Origin: JBFIHF01 sp964411125
Lineage (GTDB): Bacteria; Myxococcota_A; Bradymonadia; Bradymonadales; Bradymonadaceae
Reading direction: 5' to 3'
DNA length: 37,775 nucleotides
Assembly: GCA_964411125.1 (NCBI GenBank)
Contig: CAYPJU010000064.1
Span: 1-37,775, forward strand
Shown here: piece by piece, positions 8,158 to 16,679 of the stretch
Layout: each line of letters starts with the position of its first letter
Position numbering within the stretch: position 1 is the stretch's first letter
Program-made: the position numbers and the translations under genes
The notes under the pieces: generated by a model
What the model saw: the letters and a program-made list of their open reading frames with translations, nothing else
Told to the model about the DNA's origin: nothing
Databases searched by the model: none

Positions 8158-10437
8158 TCAGTTGTCGTTGACCGCGCACATCACGTACCCACCGATCTGC
8201 ACGATGAGCAGGGGCGTGTCGTTCCAGTTCCCGAAGAAGCACCCGCCGTTGTTGTTACGTCGGTAGAGGCGTTCGTCGGGATCGTTGTCGCCGTTCGGCT
8301 CGAAGTTCGTGCAGCCGACGTCGTTCGGGTTCGGGTCCGTCATCCAGAAGGAGCACGGCTGTCCCTGACAGATACCCTGCCAGTTGTCGAGGTCGACGGC
8401 GTTGTCGTACTTCGGCATCACGTTGACGATGTTCGGGTTGTCACCGAGGTGCGCCTTGATCGCGGTCGCGTGCGGCTTGGTGCGCGGCGTGATGATCTCC
8501 ATCCCGAGGTCGGTGCAGGCCTTCACGTAAGCAGGCTGCTGGTTCTGGCCGGTTACGAGCGCGTTGTTGCGGATGATGTGCATCGTGTAACCGGCACCCG
8601 CATCGCTCGTCATGTCGCACCAGACGTCGACGAAGGCGGTCCCGGTGTAGATGGTGTAGTAGCCATCGCCGGTCTGGCCCGCGTAGAAGTAGCCCGAGTT
8701 CGCCGACGGGTTGCGGTACTCGCGGCAGGAGCCGGCGAAGGTGCCATCGGCCCACGTGCGCGGAGCGGCCTGCGTGCCGGCTCCGAGGATGCCGGGTTCA
8801 CAGGCGCTTCCGTCGCCGTTGATGTCGTACCAGCCGGTCTGGCAGCTGCAGGTGAACCCGTTGGGGTTGTCGGTGCAGACGCCGCCGGTGTCGTCACAGT
8901 TGTCCGTCATGTCGGCGCATTCGTCGATCGCCTCACACGAGGTTCCCGCGCCGCCCGAGGTGTCGGTGAAGCCGGGGTTGCAGGCGCAGACGAAGCCACC
9001 GGCCGTGTTGGAGCAGGCCGCGTTGGGGTCGCAGTTGTCGGTCGCTTCGGTGCACTCGTTGATGTCGACGCAGCGCGTTCCATCATTGAGGAGGTCGGTG
9101 TACCCGGCCGGGCAGGCGCAGGTGAAGCCGTCCGCCGTGTCGGTGCAGGTCGCAGCGGGGTCGCAGTTGTCCGTCCCGTCGGTGCATTCGTCGATCGGGT
9201 TACAGACCGAGCCGTCGCCGTTGACGTCGTCGGTGCCCGTCGGGCAGGTGCACACGGCGTCGCCCGGCAGGTTGGTGCAGGTCGCCGTGGCGGCGCAACC
9301 CGCGGTGTTGTTCGCGCACTCGTCGATGTCGGTGCAGGTGAGCCCGTCGCCGGTGTAGCCCGCGGGGCATGCGCAATCGAACCCGGCCGGGGTGTCGGTG
9401 CAGATGGCCTCGGCGGCGCAGTTGGCGGTGCCGTCGTTGCACTCGTTGAGCGAGTCGCACTGGGTGCCGTCACCGTTCGTGTCGAACAGGTTGCTCGGGC
9501 AGGTGCAGGTGAATCCACCGACAGTGTTGGCGCAGGTGGCCTGCGCGTCGCAGTTGTCGGTCCCGGCGGCGCACTCGTCGACGTCGGTGCACGTGGCGCC
9601 GTCGCCGGTGAACCCGGTCAGGCAGGCGCACTCGAACGCACCGTCGGTGTTGGTGCAGAGCGCGTTGGGATCACAGGTGTCGGTCCCGTCGGCGCATTCG
9701 TCGATCTCGTCGCAGATCGTTCCGTCACCGTTGCGGTCGGCGTAGCCGGACGGGCAGGCGCAGGTGAAGCCGGGGTTGGCGTCCGTGCAGGTCGCGACCG
9801 GGTCGCAGTTGTCCGTGCCGAGCGCGCACTCGTCTTCGTTCGCCTCTTCACACGACGTACCGTCTCCGTTCACGTCGTCGAAGCCGGTCGGGCACTCACA
9901 CATGAACCCACCGTCGGTGTCGGTGCAAGTCGCCAGGGCATCGCAGTTGTTCAGCGCGGGATCGGCGCACTCGTTGATGTCGACGCACGAGGTTCCGTCC
10001 CCCGAAGCGTCTTCGTAGCCGTCGGGGCACGTGCAGCTGAAGCCGTCGTCTTCGTTGGTGCAGGTCGCGAGCGGATCGCAGTTGTCCGACATGTCGGCGC
10101 ATTCGTCGACGTCGGTGCAGGTGACCCCGTCGCCTTCCCAGCCGGGGTTGCAGACGCAGGTCCCCTGATTGCATTCGGCGTTGGTGTCGCAGCCCGGATC
10201 GCAGTCGATGATCGTGCCCGACGTCGTGCCGTTGTTCGTCGCGTTGTTGGTGACGGTTCCGTTGTTGGAGCCCATCCCGTTGTTGTTCGTGACGACGGTC
10301 GTGCCGTTGTTCGAATCGGTCGTCGTTCCGTTGTTCGACCCACCCGAATTGTTCACGCTCGGTTCGTTGTTCCCACCGCACGCAGCCGCGACGATGGCGA
10401 CGGTACATAGCGCCACTGTTCTGATTTTCCCACGCAT
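8158..10437 (-). CDS. Lipoprotein with tandem calcium-binding EGF-like domains and a fibrinogen-like C-terminus
   Basis: A 759-aa outer-surface lipoprotein with lipobox VAAAC (C20), then an Asn/Gly/Thr-rich tether (NNG and NNGT runs, about 22-80). One EGF-like unit and then ten cbEGF-type units follow, each opening with a D-[IVL]-[DN]-E-C-like motif (DVDEC, DINEC, EIDEC, PIDEC) and holding six cysteines; the loop DxNGDGTxC recurs. The last about 180 residues contain CREYRN...VWCDMTSDAGAGYTM, close to the YCDM-xxx-GGGWT core of bacterial fibrinogen-like domains. The ATG at 10437 has GGAGG 7 nt upstream; in-frame starts further out lack a signal peptide. It lies downstream of the hydrolase gene with a gap of about 156 bp and has its own terminator. 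Probably adhesive; the ligand is unknown. Confidence 0.9.
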   Translation of the reverse strand: MRGKIRTVALCTVAIVAAACGGNNEPSVNNSGGSNNGTTTDSNNGTTVVTNNNGMGSNNGTVTNNATNNGTTSGTIIDCDPGCDTNAECNQGTCVCNPGWEGDGVTCTDVDECADMSDNCDPLATCTNEDDGFSCTCPDGYEDASGDGTSCVDINECADPALNNCDALATCTDTDGGFMCECPTGFDDVNGDGTSCEEANEDECALGTDNCDPVATCTDANPGFTCACPSGYADRNGDGTICDEIDECADGTDTCDPNALCTNTDGAFECACLTGFTGDGATCTDVDECAAGTDNCDAQATCANTVGGFTCTCPSNLFDTNGDGTQCDSLNECNDGTANCAAEAICTDTPAGFDCACPAGYTGDGLTCTDIDECANNTAGCAATATCTNLPGDAVCTCPTGTDDVNGDGSVCNPIDECTDGTDNCDPAATCTDTADGFTCACPAGYTDLLNDGTRCVDINECTEATDNCDPNAACSNTAGGFVCACNPGFTDTSGGAGTSCEAIDECADMTDNCDDTGGVCTDNPNGFTCSCQTGWYDINGDGSACEPGILGAGTQAAPRTWADGTFAGSCREYRNPSANSGYFYAGQTGDGYYTIYTGTAFVDVWCDMTSDAGAGYTMHIIRNNALVTGQNQQPAYVKACTDLGMEIITPRTKPHATAIKAHLGDNPNIVNVMPKYDNAVDLDNWQGICQGQPCSFWMTDPNPNDVGCTNFEPNGDNDPDERLYRRNNNGGCFFGNWNDTPLLIVQIGGYVMCAVNDN

Positions 10438-10582
10438 TGCCTTCCCTCCTCGATGAAATTGACCGCCCCGGACGCACTGCGGCCTCAATATCGAGGTCCT
10501 GATCGTCTTTGGATCGGTGTGATGGGCGACACCATCGTCGAAGGTCGCCCGCAGGTCAACCGAGAAAAGCAACCTTCGACAA

Positions 10583-10596
10583 TGACTTAGAAGTCA
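10583..10596. repeat. 14-bp perfect palindrome overlapping the hydrolase stop codon
   Basis: TGACTT-AG-AAGTCA is perfectly symmetric and contains the TGA stop of the hydrolase gene. It lies about 150 bp upstream of the EGF-repeat gene on the same strand, so it could be a protein-binding site for that gene. No function is shown, and a chance occurrence is possible. Confidence 0.4.
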
Positions 10597-11472
10597 GCCT
10601 GTCGCGCGAAAACCGTCCTCTCCGCGTTCGGAAGGGCCCACCTCCGCATCGCGTCGATCGGCGGCGCCGAAGTGCTCGAGGAGGGCGGCGTTGAAGAGCT
10701 CGGGGCGCTCCCGCGAGACGGCATGGCCGGCGCCGGGGACCCACACCATCCGAGAGCCCGGGATTCGGTCGTGTAGAACGTCGCTGGACCGCGGCGTGAT
10801 GAGGACGTCGTGACCGGGCCGGATGATGAGCACCGGGAGCTTCCCTAGCTCCTCGAGCCGGTCGAGGGTCCGGTGCCGAGAGATGGCGCCGATCTGCTTG
10901 AGTTGGGTCTGCATCGAAGGCGGCGCGGTGAAGTCGGAACGTAGCACCTCGCGGGCCCGTTCGGGGTTCTCCTCGCGGAACTCCCGCCCCAACAGGAGTT
11001 CGCCGAGCGCGTCCATTCGCCGCGATGCGGAGCCCTTCCGCGTCTTCATCAGCGCTCGAATTCCCTGCGTCGGCGGCACCACGTATCGGATCCCGCCCGC
11101 ATGCGTCGCCGCCAGCGTCAGCGAGCGAACTCGCTCGGGCTCGGAGAGCGCGATGTGTTGAGAAATCATCCCCCCCATCGACAGTCCGGCGAGGTGGAAA
11201 GAGTCCCACCCGAGCTCGTCCGCGACGCCGAGCGCGTCCTGTGCGAGGTGCTTCATCTTCAGAAACCGCGGCCCGATCGGGCCGCTCGCCCCGACGCCGG
11301 CGTGGTCGAACCACGCGACCCGATGCCGCTCCGAGAGGGCGTCGATCTGATAGCGCCACGCGCGTCCGCGCATGGTGAAGCCCATGACGAGAAGAACACA
11401 GCTCCCCTGGTCACCGGCAGTTTCGTAAAAGATTCGATGTCTGGTTCGGTCGGAGTACGGCACTCGCTCCAC
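10594..11472 (-). CDS. Alpha/beta-fold hydrolase
   Basis: A 292-aa single-domain alpha/beta hydrolase, probably a cytoplasmic esterase or related enzyme; the substrate is unknown. The triad is visible: nucleophile S98 in GLSMG, acid D222 in RPGHD, and H250 in GAGHAV. The oxyanion region is VMGFTMRGRAW. The listed GTG start gives MERVPYSD; a second GTG three codons later (11463) has GGAG a few bases upstream and may be the true start. The gene follows the flavin split-barrel gene with a 15-bp gap, so the two are probably co-transcribed. The last about 25 residues are charged and variable. Confidence 0.88.
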   Translation of the reverse strand: MERVPYSDRTRHRIFYETAGDQGSCVLLVMGFTMRGRAWRYQIDALSERHRVAWFDHAGVGASGPIGPRFLKMKHLAQDALGVADELGWDSFHLAGLSMGGMISQHIALSEPERVRSLTLAATHAGGIRYVVPPTQGIRALMKTRKGSASRRMDALGELLLGREFREENPERAREVLRSDFTAPPSMQTQLKQIGAISRHRTLDRLEELGKLPVLIIRPGHDVLITPRSSDVLHDRIPGSRMVWVPGAGHAVSRERPELFNAALLEHFGAADRRDAEVGPSERGEDGFRATG

Positions 11473-11487
11473 CCGTGAAGGGGTCGT

Positions 11488-11985
11488 TCAATCCAAGTTT
11501 ACCTTGGCGTGCTCGCCGGGAACATCCCCATCTTCGGGGATCGCCTCTCCGGTGAGCAATGCTTTGCCCGCTTCCACCACGAACTGGAACCGATGCCGCA
11601 GTTCCATGTTCCAGTACTCGCCCTGCTCCGCCTTCACTTCCACGACCGCGATGTCGGGAGAGTCTTTTCCTTCGGGAAACCACGCCTTCATCGTCTCGCT
11701 CCACGCCTCGTCGATCTTGGCCCGATCCGCGGTGACCCGGGCGGTGCCCGACAGGGAGAGATAGCTGTTGGGCTGCTGGAACGTCACGTTGACCGCGGGT
11801 TCCTCGAGCACCTCGTCCACCTTGGGGGCGCTCCAGGAGGTCAGAAAGAGGACGTCGCCGTTCTCGCGTGACTTCGCGACGTGCATCGGTCGTGCTCGCA
11901 GTGCGCTGCCGTCGGCGTGGGTCACCAGCATTGCGTTGTCGAATTCGTCCATCAGGTCGGCAATCTTCTTCTGTTCGGCGTTCAT
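11488..11985 (-). CDS. Pyridoxamine 5'-phosphate oxidase-like split-barrel protein (general stress protein 26 type)
   Basis: A 165-aa protein of the FMN-binding split-barrel superfamily. Recognisable features are the first strands (AMLVTHADGSALRARPMHV), VLFLTSWSAPKVDEVLEEP, the NSYLSLSGTARV strand and the C-terminal WFPEGKDSPDIAVVEV...EYWN typical of the stress-protein-26 group. Such proteins bind flavin; a specific reaction is not established for this group. I chose the ATG at 11985 because GGAGG lies 5 nt before it; an ATG four codons upstream would overlap that ribosome-binding site. It is the first gene of a two-gene unit with the alpha/beta hydrolase. Confidence 0.85.
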   Translation of the reverse strand: MNAEQKKIADLMDEFDNAMLVTHADGSALRARPMHVAKSRENGDVLFLTSWSAPKVDEVLEEPAVNVTFQQPNSYLSLSGTARVTADRAKIDEAWSETMKAWFPEGKDSPDIAVVEVKAEQGEYWNMELRHRFQFVVEAGKALLTGEAIPEDGDVPGEHAKVNLD

Positions 11986-12191
11986 CTGCGCCTCCATAGG
12001 GGGGTCGTTGCGTGCAGCAGAACGCTAACCACGTCCGGCGCCTCGAACAGGAAATGGACCGTGTTTGCGGCGCCAATCCCCTACCCCCGCGCTCGAATAG
12101 AGGAAACTCGCCACCTCCCCGATCGTGATGTAAACAGGAACGACTGGTTGAACTTTGTGGGCGTGGTTTCGCCCCTGCCGAGAGGTCGAGC

Positions 12192-12656
12192 ATGAAACGA
12201 CTCGTCGCGCTGTCCGTTCTCGTCTGGTTGGTCGGCTGCAGCGCCAACCCCGAGCGATTCGACATGGCTCCCAAGGAGGAGCAAGCCGAGGAAGCCGAGC
12301 CGAAGGGCCCGACGCCCGAGGAAGTTGCCGCCAAAGAGCTCGCCGAGAAGACCGAGGCGCTCAAGGCTCGCAAGATGGAGCAGGCGGAAGCGCTCGACGA
12401 CCGCGCCGAGGTGCTCGGCTTCTCCGCATCCGAGGTGCAGACTCGCATTCGCAGGCTGAAGGCCGACATCGAGCAGATCTCGCCGGCGACCGAGGAGGAG
12501 CTTCTCACCGCAGACTTCGAAATCGAGCAGCGGATCACGGAGATCCGGGCCGAGGTCGATCGGCTGGAAGCGGCGAGGACCACGCCTCCCACGAACACCA
12601 CGCCGCCGCCGGCCGGTAACGGCATGCCGTCGCCCTCCTCGACCGGCGGCTTTTGA
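12192..12656 (+). CDS. Small coiled-coil lipoprotein
   Basis: A 154-aa protein with lipobox LVGC (C16). The mature part is mostly charged helix, rich in Glu, Lys and Ala (about 30-130), with heptad-like spacing that suggests a coiled coil, followed by a Thr/Pro/Gly-rich tail. GAGAGG sits 6 nt before the ATG. The stop codon overlaps the TTG start of the barrel gene (TTGA), so the two are coupled. It could be a periplasmic spacer or accessory lipoprotein for that barrel, which is inference. I recognise no named family. Confidence 0.78.
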   Translation: MKRLVALSVLVWLVGCSANPERFDMAPKEEQAEEAEPKGPTPEEVAAKELAEKTEALKARKMEQAEALDDRAEVLGFSASEVQTRIRRLKADIEQISPATEEELLTADFEIEQRITEIRAEVDRLEAARTTPPTNTTPPPAGNGMPSPSSTGGF

Positions 12657-13225
12657 ACCCTCGCCTCACCGCTCTGGCAGCAGCGATGGCGGCGGTCCTC
12701 TTCGCCTCTCCCGCGCCTTCGCAACCCGCGCCGGCCCCGGGGGAGGACTGGACCGTCGACGACGGCTCCATCTTCGAGGTGAGCCTGGGTAGTTCTCAGG
12801 TGTTCCGGCCCGCCGGCCTCTCCGACGAGCTCGCGCAGGTCGTACCGACCGAGTCGGTGATGCTCCTCTTCGAGTGGTTCGCGCACTACCGGTGGCACGT
12901 CTCGGCCCTCTTCAACTGGCCGACTTCTCCGGCGGTGACGCTCGTCGACGGCGAGATCGAGTATTCGTACGTCGCGCCGTTCCTCGGCGTCGGAGTCGTC
13001 TGGATCCCGATGACGATCCCATTCGCCGAGAACCGCCATCGCTTCGAGCTTCACGTCGGAAGTTTCGGCGGGTTGGCCCTACGCCGGGAGTTCACGCCCA
13101 ACGCCCTCTTCGCCCTGCGCGCTTATCTGCTGCACGAGTCCGAATTCGGGCTCTATGGAGGCGTCGCATCTTCGTTCATCATCGACACGGCGGCGCTCAT
13201 CTACGGCCTCGGTTACCGCTTCTGA
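12653..13225 (+). CDS. Predicted small outer-membrane beta-barrel protein
   Basis: A 190-aa protein with a hydrophobic signal peptide (about 1-23) and alternating aromatic/hydrophobic strands through the mature part (SVMLLFEWFAHYRWHVSALF, YSYVAPFLGVGVVWIP, HRFELHVGSFGGLALRREF). It ends in GLGYRF, the C-terminal aromatic typical of outer-membrane barrels recognised by BamA. The length would suit an eight-stranded barrel. The start is a TTG whose last bases overlap the TGA of the preceding lipoprotein gene by 4 nt, with only a weak ribosome-binding site, so expression probably depends on translational coupling. Confidence 0.7.
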   Translation: MNPRLTALAAAMAAVLFASPAPSQPAPAPGEDWTVDDGSIFEVSLGSSQVFRPAGLSDELAQVVPTESVMLLFEWFAHYRWHVSALFNWPTSPAVTLVDGEIEYSYVAPFLGVGVVWIPMTIPFAENRHRFELHVGSFGGLALRREFTPNALFALRAYLLHESEFGLYGGVASSFIIDTAALIYGLGYRF

Positions 13226-13237
13226 CGGTCCCTCGCG

Positions 13238-13858
13238 TCACGGCTGCTCGAATTCGAAGGCGTCCGCGGGGCGCTGCAGAAGCTCGGCGAGCCCGGCCCG
13301 AACCGTGTCGACGGCGACCGCCCGGACGGCGAGCGAGAAGGTGACCTGCGCGCCGTAGTCAGTGTCGGCGATCCGGACGTCGTCCGTGTTCTCCACCCAG
13401 TGCCGGAGCGACCCGACGGCGTCATACGCGACCGTGAGGCGAAGCACACGCTCGGGATGAATCGTCACGATGCCCGCGTCTTGCATGGCGAGGCGCCCGC
13501 ACTCCCGGTAGGCGCGCGACAACCCGCCCGTGCCGAGCTTCACGCCGCCGTAGTATCGTACGACGGCGATGATGGCGTTGGTCAGCTCTTCCCCCTCCAG
13601 CAACTGAAAGAGCGGAAACCCGCCCGTGCGCGACGGCTCGCCGTCGTCGTTCGAACGATCGACGCGCTGAGCTCCGTGGCCCACTCGAAGGCCGTAGCAG
13701 ACGTGGCGCGCATCGTGGTGCTCCGACCGGCAGTCGGCGACGAACGCGAGCGCCTCGTCGAGCGAATCGACGGGGCGGGCAAATCCCAGAAAGCGACTCC
13801 GATCGACGACGTGTTCCGAAGCCCCCGGGCCTGACAGCGTGTGAAAAGGTCGTTCCAA
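13238..13858 (-). CDS. yigZ: YigZ/IMPACT family protein
   Basis: A 206-aa cytoplasmic protein of the UPF0029/IMPACT N-terminal family. The hallmark block VVRYYGGVKLGTGGL, preceded by SNDDGEPSRTGG and followed by AYRECGRLA, is intact; the C-terminal ferredoxin-like domain shows ordinary divergence. Related bacterial proteins are linked to ribosome or nucleic-acid binding, but the precise role is unsettled. The start is a TTG at 13858 with AGAAGG about 7 nt upstream; no better in-frame ATG or GTG is present. It is convergent with the barrel gene (12-nt gap) and divergent from the RPDNN lipoprotein gene. Confidence 0.9.
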   Translation of the reverse strand: MERPFHTLSGPGASEHVVDRSRFLGFARPVDSLDEALAFVADCRSEHHDARHVCYGLRVGHGAQRVDRSNDDGEPSRTGGFPLFQLLEGEELTNAIIAVVRYYGGVKLGTGGLSRAYRECGRLAMQDAGIVTIHPERVLRLTVAYDAVGSLRHWVENTDDVRIADTDYGAQVTFSLAVRAVAVDTVRAGLAELLQRPADAFEFEQP

Positions 13859-13923
13859 TGCGCACCTTCTTGGACCGCGGTTCGCAGTTTGATATCACGT
13901 TCTCATCGCCCATCGGAGTCGCC

Positions 13924-15075
13924 ATGAGACATTTGCTCGCCGCCATCTTCAGTTCCACGCTTCTGGCCGCATCGGGATGCACCGTTGCGACCGACGTCGG
14001 ATGTGTGAGCGACGACGAGTGCCGATTCGGACGGGTGTGCGACGACGGGCGATGCGTGGGGGGAGAAGACGTCCCCTCCAACAACGGAACGAACGGCGAC
14101 GAAGACGGACCTTCCAACAACGGTCCCGTCGTGCGGCCGGACAACAACCGACCCGACAACAACCGACCCGATAACAACCGGCCCGACAACAACCGGCCCG
14201 ACAACAACCGGCCCGACAACAACCGACCGATCAACAACCCGACGAACAACGAACCCGAGAACAATTCATTCGAAGATCCGTTCCTCGTCTGCGAGCGGCT
14301 CTGTTTCCAGGTCTTTCAGGATTGCGTCGCACAGCAATGTGGGCCCGAAGTGGCCGCCGGTGCGCCCGAGCTCGTCGAGCAGTGCATGTTCGAGGGGATC
14401 GATGGAGGTCCGGGGTGTGTCGAAGCGCTGCAAGCCGAGCCGGACGCGATCCCCGAAGTGCTCGAGTTTCTCGCCGACCTCACCTGCGACTCCGATGAGG
14501 TTCGCGACGCACACTGCAGCGACCCTCGACTGCGAGACGTCTGCCCGTGCGGCGGCGCGGGCAACGGAACGGGAGAGGTGGGTGATTCGTGCGAAGACAA
14601 TAGCGACTGCGTCTCGACGGGACTTCCGGGTTTCTGCCTCGCCGAGGATGGAGATCCTTCGTTCGACGGGGGCTACTGCACCGCATTCGGCTGCTTCGTC
14701 GATCCCCAGGACCCGCGCGCTTCAGAAGACCCAGCGTGTGGCGACGGCAACATCTGCGTTCCGGTCGGCGAGGCGCGCGAAGGCGTCTGCTTCGACGGTT
14801 GCGCGCGCCACGATGCGTGCCGCGACGACTACCAGTGCCGTCTGGTCGGGTTCGAGCGCGAAGGGTTCGGACGCATCTCGGCGTTGCGTGTCTGTCTCCC
14901 CGAGTGCGACGACGACGCGGAGTGCGGTGGCAACGAGCGCTGCTTCGACGGGGAATGCCGATTCCAATGTGAGGACGGAGGCGGTATGGGTCCGTCCGCG
15001 CGCGAGCGCTGCTCGTTGCTCGGCTTCACCTGCACCCCCGGGCCCGATGGTCGCGAGTGGTGCGAAGCCCCTTGA
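13924..15075 (+). CDS. Cys-rich lipoprotein with an RPDNN repeat tether
   Basis: A 383-aa lipoprotein with lipobox AASGC (C19). A short Cys-rich motif (CVSDDECRFGRVC) comes first, then an Asn-rich tether containing six perfect RPDNN pentapeptides and one RPINN. The main body begins near FEDPFLVCERLC and has many paired cysteines, including repeats of the C-xx-xx-DC/EC type (CEDNSDC, CRDDYQC, CDDDAECGGNERC). The ATG at 13924 is chosen over an in-frame upstream start because it begins the signal peptide and has GGAG 6 nt before it. I recognise no enzyme motif; it looks like a disulfide-stabilised surface protein. Confidence 0.82.
   Translation: MRHLLAAIFSSTLLAASGCTVATDVGCVSDDECRFGRVCDDGRCVGGEDVPSNNGTNGDEDGPSNNGPVVRPDNNRPDNNRPDNNRPDNNRPDNNRPDNNRPINNPTNNEPENNSFEDPFLVCERLCFQVFQDCVAQQCGPEVAAGAPELVEQCMFEGIDGGPGCVEALQAEPDAIPEVLEFLADLTCDSDEVRDAHCSDPRLRDVCPCGGAGNGTGEVGDSCEDNSDCVSTGLPGFCLAEDGDPSFDGGYCTAFGCFVDPQDPRASEDPACGDGNICVPVGEAREGVCFDGCARHDACRDDYQCRLVGFEREGFGRISALRVCLPECDDDAECGGNERCFDGECRFQCEDGGGMGPSARERCSLLGFTCTPGPDGREWCEAP
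14134..14238 (+). repeat. 15-bp coding minisatellite (RPDNN x6 plus RPINN)
   Basis: Seven tandem 15-bp units of CG[AG]-CC[CG]-GA[CT]-AAC-AAC type, with substitutions at third positions and one ATC replacing GAC in the last unit. The unit length is a multiple of three, so copy changes would lengthen or shorten the lipoprotein tether without a frameshift. Confidence 0.92.
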
Positions 15076-15150
15076 TACGCCCGCTTGCGGCATTTGTTGT
15101 GATCAAGCGGTAGATAACTGAAAATGACCGTTCGAATGGAGTATTGAACG

Positions 15151-16662
15151 ATGAAAAGACCATTGATCCTCTCGCTGCTCGTCCTCGCTTCCTGCGGCAC
15201 GTGCGACGACAAGTCCACGACCATCCAGTGCGGCTCCGACGAGGAGCTCGTCGACGGCGAGTGCCTCCCGATCGAACCCGATGTCTCGGATCGCGACGAC
15301 GACGGAGTGCCCGACGCCGACGACAACTGCCCGGACACACCGAACGCCGACCAGGCCGACACCGATGCCGACGGCGTGGGCGATGCCTGCGACGACTGCC
15401 CCGAGATCGCGAACGCGCAGCAAGGTGGGTGCCCCACGGGTTGGGATTCGGGGCGCGACTCCGACGGCGACGGTATCCCCGACATCACCGACAACTGCCC
15501 CGACGTGCCCAACCCCGACCAGGCCGACAGTGACCAGGACGGGATCGGCGACGCCTGCGACGGCTGCCCCGAGCTCGCCAACGAGTTCGCCGACGACGTC
15601 TGCCAGACGAACACCGTCAGCCCGATGGTCAACCAGATCGACCCGAGCATCTACCTCCTGGTCGACGCGTCCGGCTCGATGGCGAACCAGCTCGAGCCCG
15701 AACGCCCCCGGCCCTGGCCGATCGAGAACTTCCAGAGCGCGATGACGATGCTCCCCGACATGCTCCTCAATTCGCGCGTCGGGATCGGGCAGTTCCCCTT
15801 CCAGCAGCCGCCGGACACCGCTTCGACGTGCACGTTCCGAAATCTGGTCGGGGTCGACGCCAACCAGGCCCAGGAGATCCGCGACGCTGCCGACGGCATC
15901 GAACCGTGGGGCGACACGCCGACCGGCTACGCGTTGCAGCAGGTGCTCTCTCTGGGGCTTCTCGACGACGCCAGCGATCCCCTCGACGCCGCGCGGCCGA
16001 AAGTCGTCGTCCTCGTGACCGACGGCGACCCCACCGTCGGCTGCGACACCGGTGAACCGATCAATACTCGTGCGTCTGCGATCCCCGAAGCGATCGCCGG
16101 TGCGCGTGCCCTCGCCTCGGCCGGCGTACCCGTCTACGTCGTCGGCTTCGAATCGGGCGCGAACCCCGACACCCTGGACGACATCGCGGAGGCGGGCGGG
16201 ACCGACGCCCCCGACCCCACCCGACGCCACTTCGTCGCCAACAACCCCACCGAGCTCGTCACCGTGCTCGGGAACATTCAGGCCGACATCGCGAGCTGCA
16301 ACTTCCAGTTGATGAACACCCCCGCCGAGACCGACGAGATCCGCGTCACCGTCGCGGGCGTCGCGCAGACCGAAGACCCCGCCAACGGGTTCTCTTACGA
16401 CGCGGCGACGGGCTCGCTCACGATGAACGGCCAGGCGTGTGACGAGATCAAGAACAGCGCCGATCCCTCTGCGATTCAGGTGGAGGCTCTCTTGATCGAC
16501 CGCGGGACTGCACCTCTCTGCGAGGCGACCGGACCCGAACTCTGCGACTACAGCGACAACGACTGCGACGGCGAGGTCGACGAGATCTGCCCCGGCGCGA
16601 ACGAGGTTTGCGACGGCGCCGACAACGACCATGATGGGGAGACCGACGAAGGGTGTCCCTGA
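15151..16662 (+). CDS. Lipoprotein with thrombospondin type 3 repeats, VWA domain and MopE-like motifs
   Basis: A 503-aa lipoprotein with lipobox LASC (C15). Residues 45-140 hold thrombospondin type 3 calcium repeats (DRDDDGVPDADDNC, DSDGDGIPDITDNC, DSDQDGIGDAC). A von Willebrand A domain follows at about 165-350 with a complete MIDAS: D172-x-S174-x-S176, T256 in GDTPTG, and D291 in LVTDGDP. The C-terminus carries two MopE-like units (CDYSDNDCDGEVDE, CDGADNDHDGETDE). All three module types bind divalent metal in characterised relatives, and VWA domains commonly mediate protein binding. The ATG has GGAG 9 nt upstream. It is the first gene of a tight cluster with the next two. Confidence 0.9.
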   Translation: MKRPLILSLLVLASCGTCDDKSTTIQCGSDEELVDGECLPIEPDVSDRDDDGVPDADDNCPDTPNADQADTDADGVGDACDDCPEIANAQQGGCPTGWDSGRDSDGDGIPDITDNCPDVPNPDQADSDQDGIGDACDGCPELANEFADDVCQTNTVSPMVNQIDPSIYLLVDASGSMANQLEPERPRPWPIENFQSAMTMLPDMLLNSRVGIGQFPFQQPPDTASTCTFRNLVGVDANQAQEIRDAADGIEPWGDTPTGYALQQVLSLGLLDDASDPLDAARPKVVVLVTDGDPTVGCDTGEPINTRASAIPEAIAGARALASAGVPVYVVGFESGANPDTLDDIAEAGGTDAPDPTRRHFVANNPTELVTVLGNIQADIASCNFQLMNTPAETDEIRVTVAGVAQTEDPANGFSYDAATGSLTMNGQACDEIKNSADPSAIQVEALLIDRGTAPLCEATGPELCDYSDNDCDGEVDEICPGANEVCDGADNDHDGETDEGCP

Positions 16663-16679
16663 TTCCACGGCGACCGTCC

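Noticed and set aside
8125..10410. A 761-aa open frame on the plus strand opposite the EGF-repeat gene
   Set aside because: It is rich in Val, Gly, Ala and Arg, mirrors the repeat structure of the minus-strand gene, and has no start context or motif. GC-rich repeat genes often leave the opposite strand open.
11411..13054. A 547-aa minus-strand open frame spanning the flavin protein, lipoprotein and barrel genes
   Set aside because: It crosses three well-supported genes on both strands and shows no conserved domain.
14134..14238. Possible CRISPR-like repeat array
   Set aside because: The units are contiguous 15-bp codon repeats (RPDNN) without spacers and lie inside a coding frame.
15072..15110. 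Inverted repeat CCGCTTG/CAAGCGG between the RPDNN and VWA genes as a terminator
   Set aside because: The stem is only 7 bp, the loop is 16 nt and no T-run follows. It could be chance or a weak binding site.
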